NCBI GenBank assembly: GCA_003153655.1
Contig: PMAK01000249.1
Span: forward strand, 1-6,087
Length of the DNA: 6,087 nt
Source: Phycisphaerales bacterium
Lineage (GTDB): Bacteria; Planctomycetota; Phycisphaerae; Tepidisphaerales; Tepidisphaeraceae
Direction: 5' to 3'
Below are positions 1 to 6,087 of this stretch, piece by piece. Below the pieces are notes generated by a model, which did not search any database, had not been told where the DNA came from, and saw only the letters and a list, made by a program, of their open reading frames with translations. Both the position numbers and the translations under genes were made by a program. How positions within the stretch are numbered: position 1 is the stretch's first letter; each line of letters opens with the position of its first letter.

Positions 1-86
1 TCCCAGGCGGTGACCGACTTACCAAGGTTTCCGGCCAGGATGGTGAAGTCATCGCCATTGACCACGCCGTCCAGGTTGGCGTCGCC
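1..86 (-). other. Dockerin-like calcium-binding repeat (first loop, cut by window edge)
   Basis: Residues 1523-1550 of the large protein read GDANLDGVVNGDDF followed by TILAGNLGKSVTAW. The 12-residue loop has Asp/Asn at positions 1, 3, 5, 9 and 12 (D, N, D, N, D) and Gly at 6, as in the F-hand loop of type I dockerins, followed by a short helix with the N-L-G ending common in planctomycete proteins. Only one loop is visible. Type I dockerins carry two, so the partner is expected just past the left edge. Whether it binds a cohesin or only calcium cannot be told from the sequence. Confidence 0.85.
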
Positions 87-3000
87 ATATAGGGTGTATT
101 TGACTTCGAGCTGGCCGGAGGAGAGGCCGGCAACGACGCCATCGGCGCCATCGGCATAGCCGACAGCGTATCCGGGGGTGACGGCAGCGGTCGAACTGGT
201 GATGCCGCCGCCGGACGCTGGCGTTGCGCCATGCGTGCCGTTCCACAACCCGCCGTTGTATCCATTGATCAGATACCCGCGGATCGTTGCATCGACGGTT
301 GCCTGCGTTCCGGCGGCGTAGTTGATGATCAGATGATTGTTCGTCAGGTCCAGTGCTGAATTGGCCGCGATCGTGACGCTGTTCTGCGTCGAAAGACCAC
401 TCCCGGTCGCCAACTGCAACGTGTTGGCCGTGGTTCCGTCACCAATCGTCAGCGCGCCCGTCCCGGTGATCCCGGCAATCGACGAGTTTACATCCACCAC
501 GCTGAAAACGCCGTTGTTGATCACAGCCACGTGGTGGCTCGCATTGGATGAATCCGTGAACGGATCAACCGACCCGCTCACGGTCACTGACGATGTTGAG
601 CTAACAGCCAGTGTCGAGCCGGGCGTCACCGAAACCGTGCCGCCCGTCTGAGCAATCGAAACCGAGCCGGAATCTGTCGTGGTTAACGTTCCGCCTGCCC
701 AGGTCAGAGCGCTGCTGTTGATCGTCAGCGTCGTAGTGGGCGCCACGTCAATGCTGCTGCTGCCGGGGTTCACGGTAATCGGTCGGCCGGTGCTGATCGA
801 ACTCGTCAGCGCCAGCGTGCCGCCGCCGAACGTCAGGCCGCTAGTCGCAAAGCCCAGAAGCGCGTCCGAACCCGTGCTCAGGGTTCCGCCGTTCAGAATG
901 GTTCCGCCGGCGTAGTTGTTGAATGTCGCGCTGTTGAGCGTCAACGTGCCGGTATAGCTGGAGCCAAGCTCAAGAGTCAGCGCGCCGCTTGGGCCGCCGC
1001 CCGCGGTCGAGTTATCCGTGATGAGCCCGGCGAAATTGGTGCTCAACGATCCGTTGACGATTAAAGTCGCGTTGTTGACCGATTCATCGGTGATCGTCGC
1101 GTTAGTCCCCGGGGCGCCGCTGTCGATCGACCCGATCGTCGCAGTTACACCGAAAACATCGAGCAGGCCGTTGCTGGTGAGATGCACGTCGGTTCCCAGC
1201 GGCAGGGCGTTGTTGACATCGAGCTGGACTTCGCCGCCCGCCCCGTTGTCGATCGTGGTTGCTCCCGTATAGCCGGTGCCCGCCGTGTAGGTGTGCTGCA
1301 GGAACGTGGTGCCGGCCCCATTCGTAAAATCCACATCCGCTGTCGTGCCGGACGGATTGGTGATGTCATTGGTGATCGTCAGGCTGTTCGCCGCGGTGGC
1401 GCCGAGATCGGCCACAAAGTTCGGCTGATTGTTCTCGTTAAGAACGATCTCGTTGTCGATTTCCGTGGCTCCATGCGAAATAAGGTTGACTCCGCTGGAG
1501 ACGATCCGGACCTTGCCCCCGCCGCTGATATCGCCGCCAAAGACGCGCATCTCCAGCGACCCGCTGAGCATCAGGTCGCCGCTGAACTGCCCGGAATTGG
1601 CGGTAATGCCGTACGACGCTCCGCCTCCTCCGCCGCCCGGATTGAAATTCAAAACGCCGCCCGTAACCGCGACGCCTCCAAGCGATGTCGTCGGCACCAG
1701 TCCGGTCAGCGTCAGGGTTCCGCCGTTGATCTTGGTCAGACTTCCCGAGCCGCTGATGTTCTGGCCGAGCGTGACGTTAAACCCATCGGTGTCGATCGTG
1801 GCGTTACCCGAAACGTTTATCAGCTGGCTCGGAGTTCCCAGTGGGAAGTTGAGCGGCGCCACAAACTGCATCGTTCCGCCGGCAAGGGTGATTCCACCGG
1901 CGCCGGTTCCAAGATCGCCAACGGCTCCGACACTCAAAACGCCGTTCTGCATGAGGGTCGCGCCGCTATAGCTATTCGAGGCGTTCGTCAGCGAAACAGT
2001 CGTCGTGCTCAGTGCATTGTTGATGGTGACCGATCCCGAACCGCTGATCTTCCCGGAATAAACTCCGCCGGTCGATCCTATCTGGCTGAAGACCAGCGAG
2101 GCGTTGTCCAGAACGCCGCCGGTCGACGGAAGCGATCCGATTGAAGTTTGCAGCGTGCCCTGTGAAAGGACGGTTCCGCCGGTATAAGAATTCGTTCCAC
2201 CCAGAACGACCGTGCCAACATCTCCACCGATCGTCAGTTGTGTGCCGGCGACCGCTTCGGAAATGTTGCCATTGACCGTGAGCGTTGTGCCTGCGCCGGC
2301 GGTGAAGGTTTGCGATGCCTTGAGAACAACCGGAGCGTTGATCGTGGCATTGTTGGAGCCAACGATGCCCCCGGTCAGTGTCAACGCGTTTGTTCCACCG
2401 CCAGCGCCGATGGTGTATGGCGTGGCGACCTGCGAGAAAACCAGTTCGCCGCCCACCGTGATCGCCGAGCCAAGCGTTACGATTCCGCCGTTGCCGCCGC
2501 TCCCGAAGATGACGTCCGCGGTGGAATTGTTGTCATAGGGCTCCTGCGTGCCGGTCATTGGCGGATCGGTGTTGAAGAAGTTGATGCTGCCGTTGGACCA
2601 GGTTCCGGCGCCGTCGGTGCCGCTCGTCGGCGAAACCCCGCCGAGCGACCAGATCCTCTCATTGCCGGTGTCAGCAATCGTCAGAAACACGCCCGCTGAA
2701 GTCGTGTTCAGCGAGTACGTTCGGTTGTGACCGCCGGGCGTGGTCCCGAGCGTGAAGCTCGTTCCCGGATTCGCCAGGCCGCCCGTAAAAGAGATCAGTT
2801 CGATCGGTGCGTTCACCGCGGTGAATGCGATCTTGTCGCCGGCGATGTTAAGGGTGTCCGTTCCGTTGAGCGTTGCCGATCCCGTGACATTCAGCGTGTC
2901 GAACGTCGCGGTTGTGCCGCCCGCGAGATCGAAGTCAAATGCCGAGCCGCTGTTGGCCGTCAGGGCGCCGGTGGACATGCTTCCGACTGCGCCAACTCCG

Positions 3001-4652
3001 CCCGGCGCGACAATGGCGCCGCTGTTGACGGTCAGATTACCGGTAAATCCGCCGGCCGTGACCGATTGTCCCAGAACGGAAACGCCGTCGCCGCTCGAAA
3101 GGGTGCCACCGGAATTAACCGTTACGTTTCCCGTGCCCAGTGCGCTCCCGTTGACGCCAAAACTTACGCCGTTATATCCGTTGGCGACGTTCAAAATACC
3201 GCGGGTAACTGTGGTCCCCCCGCTGTAGGTATTTGGCCCGGTGAAGTTCTCCTGGGCAGTATTGGTCGTGCCGTGGAAGATCACGCTGCCGGGCATGCCG
3301 CTGCCATCGGCAATCGTGCTCGTGAGTCCCGCTCCTCCTCCGTAGCCAAACGTGTTTCCGGTCAGCCCCTGCTGGACACCGGACATCGTGCCGTTGATCG
3401 TCAGCGACGTCCCGAACAGGCTCAGAAGCTGGCTGCCCGTGCTGGAGTTTGAAAAAGTGCTCGCCTGAAAGGTGCTGTTCAAATTGGCAATATTTTGATT
3501 CGATCGGAGGTTGATCGTTGGGGCATTCGTCGAGGAGACCGCGAAGATCAGGTCACCCGTTCCGAGCGAAGAATTGCTTTCAGTGTCGACGGTGCCGTTA
3601 CCGATCTGGGTAGCGCCGCTCCAGGTGCTGCCGGAGCCGCTCAGGATGAGGTCTCCTCCACCCTGCTTCTGAATGTTGCCGCTGCCAGTCACCGCCCCCG
3701 AAAAGCTCAGCGAATTTGTGCCCGTGGCGGATATAACCACATAGCCGAGGGCCGATGAGCCCGAAGTGCTCGTCCCGATGTTGACGGTCCCCTGGTAGGT
3801 GTAGCTTCCGGAGCCCTTCGTTCGCAGCGCGCCGCTGCTGCCCTGCGAAACGCCCGGCCCGACGCCGGGACCGTTCAGGTCCAGCACCGATCCGGTTCCG
3901 CCGTAAGTTCCGGGGCCGTTTAGAAGAAGCTGGGCCTGTTCATTGATAACCACCGTCCCCGTCGTGGGAAGTCCGGCTGGTGTTGCCGACAGCACAGCTC
4001 CCTCAGTCGCCGACGTATTGCCGACAACGATGCCGCCGCTGAATGTATTGGTGCCCGAGAGTGTGAACTGCGCGCCAAAGTTGCTGGGTGTCCCGCCGCC
4101 AAGCAGCGTGAGTCCCGCGGCGGTAGATCCCGCATTCGTGATGTTGCCGTTGATCGTCACAGTTTGCCCGCCGCCTCCCAGGCCGCTGTTGGCCGAAGCA
4201 ATCATGACATTCTGTGCATTCTCCAGCGCGATCGCATTGCCAATCGTCAGCGTATTGGTGGCCGCCGCTCCAGTGTCGCCCATGGCCAGAACCACGTTAT
4301 TTTCGTTCGTGAGTGTTTCCCCAAACTGCGGAACCGTGAGTGTCTGGCCGAACAGCGTCAAAGGACTGCCGCTGAATGCCAGATTGGTCGCCGTAATCTC
4401 TGAGAAGATCGCCCCAACATTAGAGGCGCTGCTCACGCTAACCGCGTTGGAAGGGGGGGCGACGTTGAAGAACGCCGTGTCACTCGATCCGGGCACCGCA
4501 TGTGGAGTCCAGTTGGCGGCAGTGTTCCAATCCTGGCTGCCAACAGTGTTCGTCCACGTAACGGTGCCGGCCGATGCCTGTGAATAAAACGAGGCGCTGG
4601 CCATCGCCGCGGCGACGGCCATTCCGAGTGTCTTTTTAGTTGAACGCTTCAT
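1..4652 (-). CDS. Giant secreted PATR (autotransporter-associated beta-strand repeat) protein with dockerin-like C-terminus, 3' end outside window
   Basis: This frame is open for 1550 codons and leaves the window at the left edge. The N-terminus is a Sec signal peptide: MKRSTKK, a hydrophobic Ala/Met stretch (residues 9-22), then a likely cleavage after ASA at residue 28. An entry motif with three Trp (W33, W44, W51, ending VPGSSDTAFF) follows. The body is Gly/Thr/Ser/Asn-rich beta-strand sequence with recurrent units such as GPNTYSGGTTVTRG and GGTNSYTGGTVLSQG, the hallmark of the PATR family (PF12951/TIGR02601). Residues 1437-1519 form a non-repetitive module containing GGLWNGTHG and YAVGYADG. 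It leads into a dockerin-like EF-hand loop, GDANLDGVVNGDDF, with ligands D1524, N1526, D1528, N1532 and D1535. Planctomycete relatives usually have a second such loop and sometimes a sorting tail, which would lie beyond the edge. I chose the ATG at 4652 because GGAG (4662-4665) lies 9 nt upstream. An ATG at 4658 is in frame but only 3 nt from it. Role inferred: surface or matrix structural protein or adhesin. No catalytic domain is seen. Confidence 0.93.
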   Translation of the reverse strand, partial: MKRSTKKTLGMAVAAAMASASFYSQASAGTVTWTNTVGSQDWNTAANWTPHAVPGSSDTAFFNVAPPSNAVSVSSASNVGAIFSEITATNLAFSGSPLTLFGQTLTVPQFGETLTNENNVVLAMGDTGAAATNTLTIGNAIALENAQNVMIASANSGLGGGGQTVTINGNITNAGSTAAGLTLLGGGTPSNFGAQFTLSGTNTFSGGIVVGNTSATEGAVLSATPAGLPTTGTVVINEQAQLLLNGPGTYGGTGSVLDLNGPGVGPGVSQGSSGALRTKGSGSYTYQGTVNIGTSTSGSSALGYVVISATGTNSLSFSGAVTGSGNIQKQGGGDLILSGSGSTWSGATQIGNGTVDTESNSSLGTGDLIFAVSSTNAPTINLRSNQNIANLNSTFQASTFSNSSTGSQLLSLFGTSLTINGTMSGVQQGLTGNTFGYGGGAGLTSTIADGSGMPGSVIFHGTTNTAQENFTGPNTYSGGTTVTRGILNVANGYNGVSFGVNGSALGTGNVTVNSGGTLSSGDGVSVLGQSVTAGGFTGNLTVNSGAIVAPGGVGAVGSMSTGALTANSGSAFDFDLAGGTTATFDTLNVTGSATLNGTDTLNIAGDKIAFTAVNAPIELISFTGGLANPGTSFTLGTTPGGHNRTYSLNTTSAGVFLTIADTGNERIWSLGGVSPTSGTDGAGTWSNGSINFFNTDPPMTGTQEPYDNNSTADVIFGSGGNGGIVTLGSAITVGGELVFSQVATPYTIGAGGGTNALTLTGGIVGSNNATINAPVVLKASQTFTAGAGTTLTVNGNISEAVAGTQLTIGGDVGTVVLGGTNSYTGGTVLSQGTLQTSIGSLPSTGGVLDNASLVFSQIGSTGGVYSGKISGSGSVTINNALSTTTVSLTNASNSYSGATLMQNGVLSVGAVGDLGTGAGGITLAGGTMQFVAPLNFPLGTPSQLINVSGNATIDTDGFNVTLGQNISGSGSLTKINGGTLTLTGLVPTTSLGGVAVTGGVLNFNPGGGGGGASYGITANSGQFSGDLMLSGSLEMRVFGGDISGGGKVRIVSSGVNLISHGATEIDNEIVLNENNQPNFVADLGATAANSLTITNDITNPSGTTADVDFTNGAGTTFLQHTYTAGTGYTGATTIDNGAGGEVQLDVNNALPLGTDVHLTSNGLLDVFGVTATIGSIDSGAPGTNATITDESVNNATLIVNGSLSTNFAGLITDNSTAGGGPSGALTLELGSSYTGTLTLNSATFNNYAGGTILNGGTLSTGSDALLGFATSGLTFGGGTLALTSSISTGRPITVNPGSSSIDVAPTTTLTINSSALTWAGGTLTTTDSGSVSIAQTGGTVSVTPGSTLAVSSTSSVTVSGSVDPFTDSSNASHHVAVINNGVFSVVDVNSSIAGITGTGALTIGDGTTANTLQLATGSGLSTQNSVTIAANSALDLTNNHLIINYAAGTQATVDATIRGYLINGYNGGLWNGTHGATPASGGGITSSTAAVTPGYAVGYADGADGVVAGLSSGQLEVKYTLYGDANLDGVVNGDDFTILAGNLGKSVTAW
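860..4067 (-). repeat. Dispersed degenerate PATR repeat units within the large secreted protein
   Basis: At least seven units matching the pattern G-x-N-x-Y-[ST]-G-x-T-x-(6)-G-x-L can be read in the protein. They are FTLSGTNTFSGG (residues 196-207), SGSYTYQGTVNIG (near 284), GPNTYSGGTTVTRGILN (472-488), LGGTNSYTGGTVLSQGTL (817-834), SNSYSGATLMQNGVLSV (892-908), YTAGTGYTGATTI (1122-1134) and NNYAGGTILNGGTLS (1245-1259). A weaker unit, SGSGSTWSGATQIG, lies near residue 340. Spacing is irregular (about 55 to 320 residues), with diverged beta-strand sequence in between, so these are protein-level repeats and not DNA tandem repeats. In characterised family members such units stack as rungs of a beta-solenoid. 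That fold is inferred here. Confidence 0.75.
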
Positions 4653-4661
4653 TGTCATTTT

Positions 4662-4679
4662 CTCCCGCCCTTTCAGGGC
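4662..4679 (-). promoter_or_regulatory. Ribosome binding site of the PATR gene with adjacent small hairpin
   Basis: On the coding strand GGGAG (4666-4662) precedes two in-frame ATGs at 4658 and 4652. Spacing from GGAG is 3 nt to the first and 9 nt to the second, which favours the second. Directly upstream a perfect 5-bp stem, GCCCT-GAA-AGGGC (4679-4667), ends at the base next to the GGGAG. The hairpin could affect ribosome access, but a 5-bp stem in GC-rich DNA may be chance. Confidence 0.55.
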
Positions 4680-4808
4680 AAAACTGGGTTGTAAACCGTT
4701 ACCGAAAGCCAACGCGCCATTTTCAATGGAGCGTGGAAACGAATTAATTATCCGAAGGGTCCGAACGCGCCGGCTTTCTCCAAAAGCTGCACGATCACTG
4801 AACAATTT

Positions 4809-4832
4809 CCCGCGCGCCTAACATCGCGCGAG
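4809..4832 (-). terminator. GC-rich hairpin downstream of the pseudopilin-like gene, possible weak terminator
   Basis: The minus-strand RNA can form an 8-bp stem, CUCGCGCG paired with CGCGCGGG (one G-U pair), around an 8-nt loop AUGUUAGG, about 40 nt after the TGA stop of the pseudopilin-like gene. It is followed by AAAUUGUUC and not by a clean U tract, so it does not fit a standard intrinsic terminator. It could instead be an RNA processing barrier or a protein-binding palindrome. Confidence 0.3.
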
Positions 4833-4872
4833 CTACGCAAAAATTCTTCTTCCCGTGCGCCGATGCGACAAA

Positions 4873-5931
4873 TCAATCGCTGTTGCTCGGCGTCCATGAC
4901 ACGGTGCCAAACGGACACCAAATCACATTGTTGTCCGGCCTGTTAATCGGAATAATGCTCGGGTGCGTTATGTCGACAATGCCCTGAACCTGCGTCCAGG
5001 CGAACCACGCAACGTGTCCGTCAGCAAAAAGGATCATTCCGCCATGACGATGCTTGGCCCCAAACCGCGACGCGAACGCCTTGGTCTGAGCGATATTATT
5101 CATGTAGCCTGTTCTGGCGATATTGTGAGCGGGCGGATTGGGGTAATAATTGTAAATGTCGGAGGAAGCGTACTCCCCATACTCCATTATTCGCTCGCAT
5201 AGCAGCACCACATCCGAACCCGGTCTCAGTTGGGCCAGCTTGACCTTGTTGATCACCTGTCCGCTGTCCAGCGATGTGAAAAGCTTCGAGTTGAAAACAT
5301 AGCTCATGTAAAACGGAAACGTAAAACCGGTCGTAAATCTCTTTGCCGACCAATCCGATCCGTAAAGGCCATAGAAATCCCCCGTGCCAGTTGTTGTCGT
5401 GGCCAGCGAGCCGGGAACGTAGATCTCCGGCGGCGAGCCCGCGGTCCCACTCGGTGTTCCTGACAAAGATATCGGAGGCCCCGAACTTGGACAGACCCAA
5501 ATATTGTTCTGGCCGGCCGTTGGCAATTCCGATGGAATGCCGTTGAAAAGATAGTCAGCTATCAAATCGCTATATGCGTGGTTGTTCACCAGTGGCGGGA
5601 TCGCGTTGTACCACAACGCCGGATCGTCGATTCCATACGGAATGTAATTCCCTTTTTTGTCGAACGCCGCCGCATTTATGCCGCGACCGATCGGATCGGT
5701 CTTTTCGCCAGTCGGCCCGTCTTCTGGCAAAAACCCTTTGTTCGCATCCGCATAGATCTGGAAACCAAAACCAAACTGCCGCAAATTGCTCATGCACTGC
5801 GTTTCCTGCGCAGCCTGCCGAGCCTTATTCAAGGCCGGCAGCAAGATCGCCACCAATATTGCGATAATTCCAATAACAACCAGAAGCTCTACCAGCGTGA
5901 ACGCTCTGCGCCTGCCCCGAATGTGCTCCAT
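4873..5931 (-). CDS. Pseudopilin-like protein: prepilin-type N-terminal methylation domain with H-X9-DG C-terminal motif
   Basis: The product has 352 residues. A short basic leader ([10 protein letters not shown]) is followed by [18 protein letters not shown], the class III signal and transmembrane helix of type II secretion/type IV pilus pseudopilins, with the conserved Glu at +5 of the mature protein (residue 15). The ILLPAL end of the helix and the CMSNLRQ motif (46-52) are typical of planctomycete proteins of the DUF1559/prepilin-like group. Near the C-terminus H294-X9-D304-G305 ([12 protein letters not shown]) matches the H-X9-DG motif (TIGR04294), followed by HVAWF. It is probably cleaved by a prepilin peptidase and anchored in the inner membrane with a periplasmic globular domain. 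The exact role of this expanded family is unknown. The -1 residue is Ala in place of the classical Gly. I chose ATG 5931 because AGGA lies 5 nt upstream. ATG 5949 would add six residues but has only a weak site. The length is normal and the frame is intact. Confidence 0.92.
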   Translation of the reverse strand: MEHIRGRRRAFTLVELLVVIGIIAILVAILLPALNKARQAAQETQCMSNLRQFGFGFQIYADANKGFLPEDGPTGEKTDPIGRGINAAAFDKKGNYIPYGIDDPALWYNAIPPLVNNHAYSDLIADYLFNGIPSELPTAGQNNIWVCPSSGPPISLSGTPSGTAGSPPEIYVPGSLATTTTGTGDFYGLYGSDWSAKRFTTGFTFPFYMSYVFNSKLFTSLDSGQVINKVKLAQLRPGSDVVLLCERIMEYGEYASSDIYNYYPNPPAHNIARTGYMNNIAQTKAFASRFGAKHRHGGMILFADGHVAWFAWTQVQGIVDITHPSIIPINRPDNNVIWCPFGTVSWTPSNSD

Positions 5932-5940
5932 CTCTGTCCT
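5932..5940 (-). promoter_or_regulatory. Ribosome binding site supporting the 5931 start of the pseudopilin-like gene
   Basis: On the coding strand AGGA (5940-5937) lies 5 nt before the ATG at 5931. The alternative in-frame ATG at 5949 is preceded by TTCAGAGAC, with no good Shine-Dalgarno match. The 5931 start gives a 10-residue leader, usual for prepilin-like proteins, while 5949 gives 16 residues. Confidence 0.45.
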
Positions 5941-5966
5941 GCCTTCCATGTCTCTGAAGGCCGGGG

Positions 5967-5993
5967 AGAATAAAAGTCACACATTAAGATCAA
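5967..5993 (-). promoter_or_regulatory. Weak sigma70-like promoter candidate upstream of the pseudopilin-like gene
   Basis: TTGATC (5993-5988) and TATTCT (5972-5967) on the minus strand each match the -35/-10 consensus at four of six positions, with a short 15-bp spacer. The stretch is notably AT-rich compared with its surroundings and lies 17 to 35 bp before the possible starts. Planctomycete promoters are poorly defined, so this is only a candidate. Confidence 0.2.
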
Positions 5994-6040
5994 ATTAGTG
6001 GGAGATTCAGAGTTCTTAGCGCCGGCGGATTTGTTCTTTC

Positions 6041-6087
6041 CTACCCCAATGCAAGCTCCAAATCGGCCTTCAAGTCGCGCACATCTT
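6041..6087 (-). CDS. Possible C-terminal end of an upstream gene, 5' part outside window
   Basis: Reading in from the right edge, one minus-strand frame gives DVRDLKADLELALG and then TAG (6043-6041). The alternating charged and Leu/Ala residues look like an amphipathic C-terminal helix of a real protein, and the stop sits about 110 bp before the next gene on the same strand. Fourteen codons are too few to name a family. Another minus-strand frame is also open here but gives a less protein-like sequence. Confidence 0.4.
   Translation of the reverse strand, partial: DVRDLKADLELALG

Larger units (their letters stand above)
4653..4872. other. Intergenic region between the pseudopilin-like and PATR genes
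   Basis: This 220-bp gap holds no convincing reading frame. Read on the minus strand it contains, in order, a GC-rich hairpin (4809-4832), two copies of GGCGCGTT (4771-4764 and 4718-4711) that share flanking GAAA/TTCGG-like bases, an AT-rich patch around 4741-4750 (AATTAATT palindrome) that could include a -10-like GATAAT, and then the ribosome binding site. I see no good -35 box at proper spacing from that patch. The gap length suggests the PATR gene has its own promoter, but the sequence does not identify it. Confidence 0.5.

Noticed and set aside
1182..2144. 320-codon open frame on the plus strand, Arg/Ala-rich
   Set aside because: It is directly antisense to the PATR gene, and its composition (Arg, Ala, Gly, Asp with no domain-like pattern) is what reverse-reading of Gly/Thr/Asn codons produces. 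The minus frame has a signal peptide, repeats and a dockerin-like loop.
2727..3452. 241-codon plus-strand open frame
   Set aside because: It is the same antisense artefact in the same frame relation to the PATR gene, with no ribosome binding site or recognisable family.
860..4067. Possible DNA tandem repeat array or CRISPR-like structure
   Set aside because: The repeated pattern exists only at the protein level. Spacing is irregular, unit sequences differ widely, and no identical DNA repeats with uniform spacers are seen.
3943..4587. Plus-strand frame of 214 codons rich in Pro/Val/Ala, membrane-like
   Set aside because: The Pro/Val/Leu-rich composition comes from reading Gly/Asn/Thr codons in reverse complement. 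Similar shadows recur along the whole gene (337-651, 1429-1971, 2212-2538, 2740-3228).
1..4652. True autotransporter (type V) protein
   Set aside because: The family name mentions autotransporters, but the visible C-terminus is dockerin-like. A translocator beta-barrel would have to lie outside the window and is not expected after a dockerin.
4741..4750. AT-rich AATTAATT patch as the -10 box of the PATR gene
   Set aside because: A GATAAT can be read on the minus strand, but no -35-like hexamer lies 16-18 bp upstream, so I did not list it as a promoter.
5578..5973. Plus-strand frame over the pseudopilin-like gene's N-terminal half
   Set aside because: It is antisense to a gene with clear prepilin and H-X9-DG motifs, and its own translation shows no domain.

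Overview
The window looks like chromosomal DNA of a planctomycete, most likely a Phycisphaerae-type organism. The DNA is GC-rich. Both substantial genes belong to families typical of that phylum: a giant secreted protein with autotransporter-associated beta-strand repeats (PATR) and a dockerin-like C-terminus, and a pseudopilin-like protein with an N-methylation helix and an H-X9-DG motif. The lineage is inferred from these families, not from a marker gene.

All supported genes lie on the minus strand, so the window reads right to left. At the far right (6041-6087) are the last 14 codons of a possible upstream gene. After about 110 bp comes the pseudopilin-like gene (4873-5931, with a possible longer start at 5949). 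A 220-bp non-coding gap (4653-4872) follows, holding a GC-rich hairpin and short direct repeats. The rest of the window (1-4652) is one uninterrupted reading frame of 1550 codons. It starts with a signal peptide and leaves the window inside its dockerin-like calcium-binding repeat. I translated this frame codon by codon, apart from re-checking a few N-terminal lines, and found no in-frame stop.

The large protein is probably exported through Sec and displayed on the cell surface or in the extracellular matrix as a long beta-solenoid. The dockerin-like end may serve in anchoring or in binding calcium. The pseudopilin-like protein would be inserted in the inner membrane and processed by a prepilin peptidase. 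A link between the two in export or surface assembly is possible but rests only on adjacency and shared strand. I see no tRNA, rRNA, CRISPR array, insertion sequence or defence system. The many open frames on the plus strand across 1-4650 are antisense shadows of the repetitive GC-rich gene. I found no clearly novel system here.
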